Part shown: positions 60,218-60,643 of the stretch, one piece after another
Layout of the letters: each line of letters opens with the position of its first letter
Position numbering within the stretch: the first letter of the stretch is position 1
Assembly: GCF_041432775.1 (NCBI RefSeq)
Contig: NZ_JAPWAG010000013.1
Span: 1 to 60,643, forward strand
Direction: 5' to 3'
Source: Pauljensenia sp902373545
Lineage (GTDB): Bacteria > Actinomycetota > Actinomycetes > Actinomycetales > Actinomycetaceae
DNA length: 60,643 bases
Position numbers and translations under genes: made by a program
Notes under the pieces: model-generated
The model's database searches: none
Seen by the model: only the letters and a program-made list of their open reading frames with translations
What the model was told of the DNA's origin: nothing

Positions 60218-60643
60218 CTTTTCCTGCTGAACCTTACTGGGCCGGGCTGCTTGGTGTGCCCTGCTGGGCCGGGCTGCGCCGTGGGCGGCGGCCCGCCCGC
60301 GAGCCGTCCGCGCCGCGAGCTTCGCTCGGCGCGTCGTCTCGAAGCCCGGCCAGGCCCTGCCACCGCCCACGGGCACCGCAGCCTGGCCCGCGGGAGATAC
60401 GACCCCGATCCGCCCCGCACGTCCTCTTGCTTGCCTTCAATCACTTTCGAAGCGGCTACATTATGGTTGCCCAAAAATGTCGCACGTAATTCCCCTGCGA
60501 TTAGTTCAAATTTTGAATCCATGTCGTTGGAATTGCAACGTTTTCGGGTGGTCTCGAAAAATGACCGAGGGAAATTACGTGCGAAATTTGTCTGGGCCTG
60601 GCCTGCCGCATTGAGAGGCGTCAGATGTCGATGTGACAACGCC
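60218..60643. other. non-coding region after the helicase, with repeats and hairpins
   Basis: CTGGGCCGGGCTGC occurs twice (60237-60250 and 60264-60277). CCGTGGGCGG at 60279-60288 is inverted at 60363-60372, enclosing further GC-rich hairpins that probably end pcrA transcription. From about 60440 the base composition drops to A/T-rich and a separate folded element follows. The one long open frame on the minus strand lacks a ribosome site and family resemblance. Confidence 0.6.
60478..60586. other. A/T-rich multi-hairpin element
   Basis: An outer stem pairs CGCACGTAATT (60481-60491) with AATTACGTGCG (60573-60583), extended inward by CCC/GGG. Inside lie three further inverted repeats: TTCAAATTTTGAA, CGTTG/CAACG and TTTTCG/CGAAAA. 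The whole reads as a branched structured RNA or a folded single-strand DNA element of about 105 bases. Confidence 0.55.

Noticed and set aside
60214..60639. 141-residue minus-strand open frame after pcrA
   Set aside because: It crosses two structured regions, lacks a ribosome site, and its C-terminal half is arginine-rich low complexity typical of shadows.
1..60643. tRNA, rRNA and riboswitch genes
   Set aside because: I looked for cloverleaf-like GGTTCGA arms and common riboswitch cores and found none convincing; a covariance-model scan would be decisive.

Overview
The window is GC-rich chromosomal DNA from a high-GC Gram-positive bacterium. Gene content, codon use, leaderless-type starts and protein style fit an oral or mucosal actinomycete of the Actinomyces/Schaalia group; this is an inference from the sequence, since no 16S rRNA or other formal marker is present. 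No rRNA, tRNA or CRISPR array was recognised.

Layout. 60-1525: a complete ISL3-family insertion sequence with 8-bp target duplication and a frameshifted transposase. 2277-4773: an FMN reductase and a protein O-mannosyltransferase, convergent across a strong terminator. 4864-8616: a four-gene manganese/zinc ABC importer (binding lipoprotein, ATPase, two permeases) behind a promoter carrying two palindromes. 8847-12885: a 46-residue zinc-ribbon protein, a NarL-type two-component pair with an unusual double sensor kinase, and a small lipoprotein.

12991-39720 (minus strand) is the centrepiece: about 26.7 kb of tightly packed genes. In transcription order it holds a giant Ig-like/fibronectin-III surface protein, MoxR ATPase, DUF58, transglutaminase-like membrane protein, RDD-FHA protein, PP2C phosphatase, FHA protein, Ser/Thr kinase, FHA-winged-helix protein, an FHA-bearing EssC/EccC-type triple ATPase, a WXG100 protein, a second small helical protein, a lipase-type toxin and three unknown genes. 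It joins the bifidobacterial-style PFNA gene set (kinase, fibronectin, AAA ATPase, DUF58, transglutaminase, phosphatase, FHA) to a minimal type VII secretion module with a putative lipase effector. One kinase and one phosphatase could control four FHA readers, one of them on the secretion ATPase itself.

39881-43371: rsmI, nicotinamidase and metG. 43494-51087: sucrose uptake and phosphotransfer (GH32 hydrolase, PTS EIIBCA, LacI regulator, HPr, Enzyme I). 51183-55664: a PspC envelope-stress group (two membrane proteins divergent from a PspC sensor kinase and its response regulator). 55798-60217: a DUF1846 protein and a PcrA/UvrD helicase.

Structure beyond genes: a 14-bp word, GACGAGGCCGGGGC, recurs far more often than chance, within low-complexity coding linkers, at a stop codon and as inverted pairs in terminators, much as DNA-uptake sequences do. 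An 18-bp operator-like word is shared by the secretion operon and the zinc-ribbon gene. A 9-bp word repeats at an exact 19-bp period downstream of the sucrose PTS gene, and a multi-hairpin element lies at the right edge.
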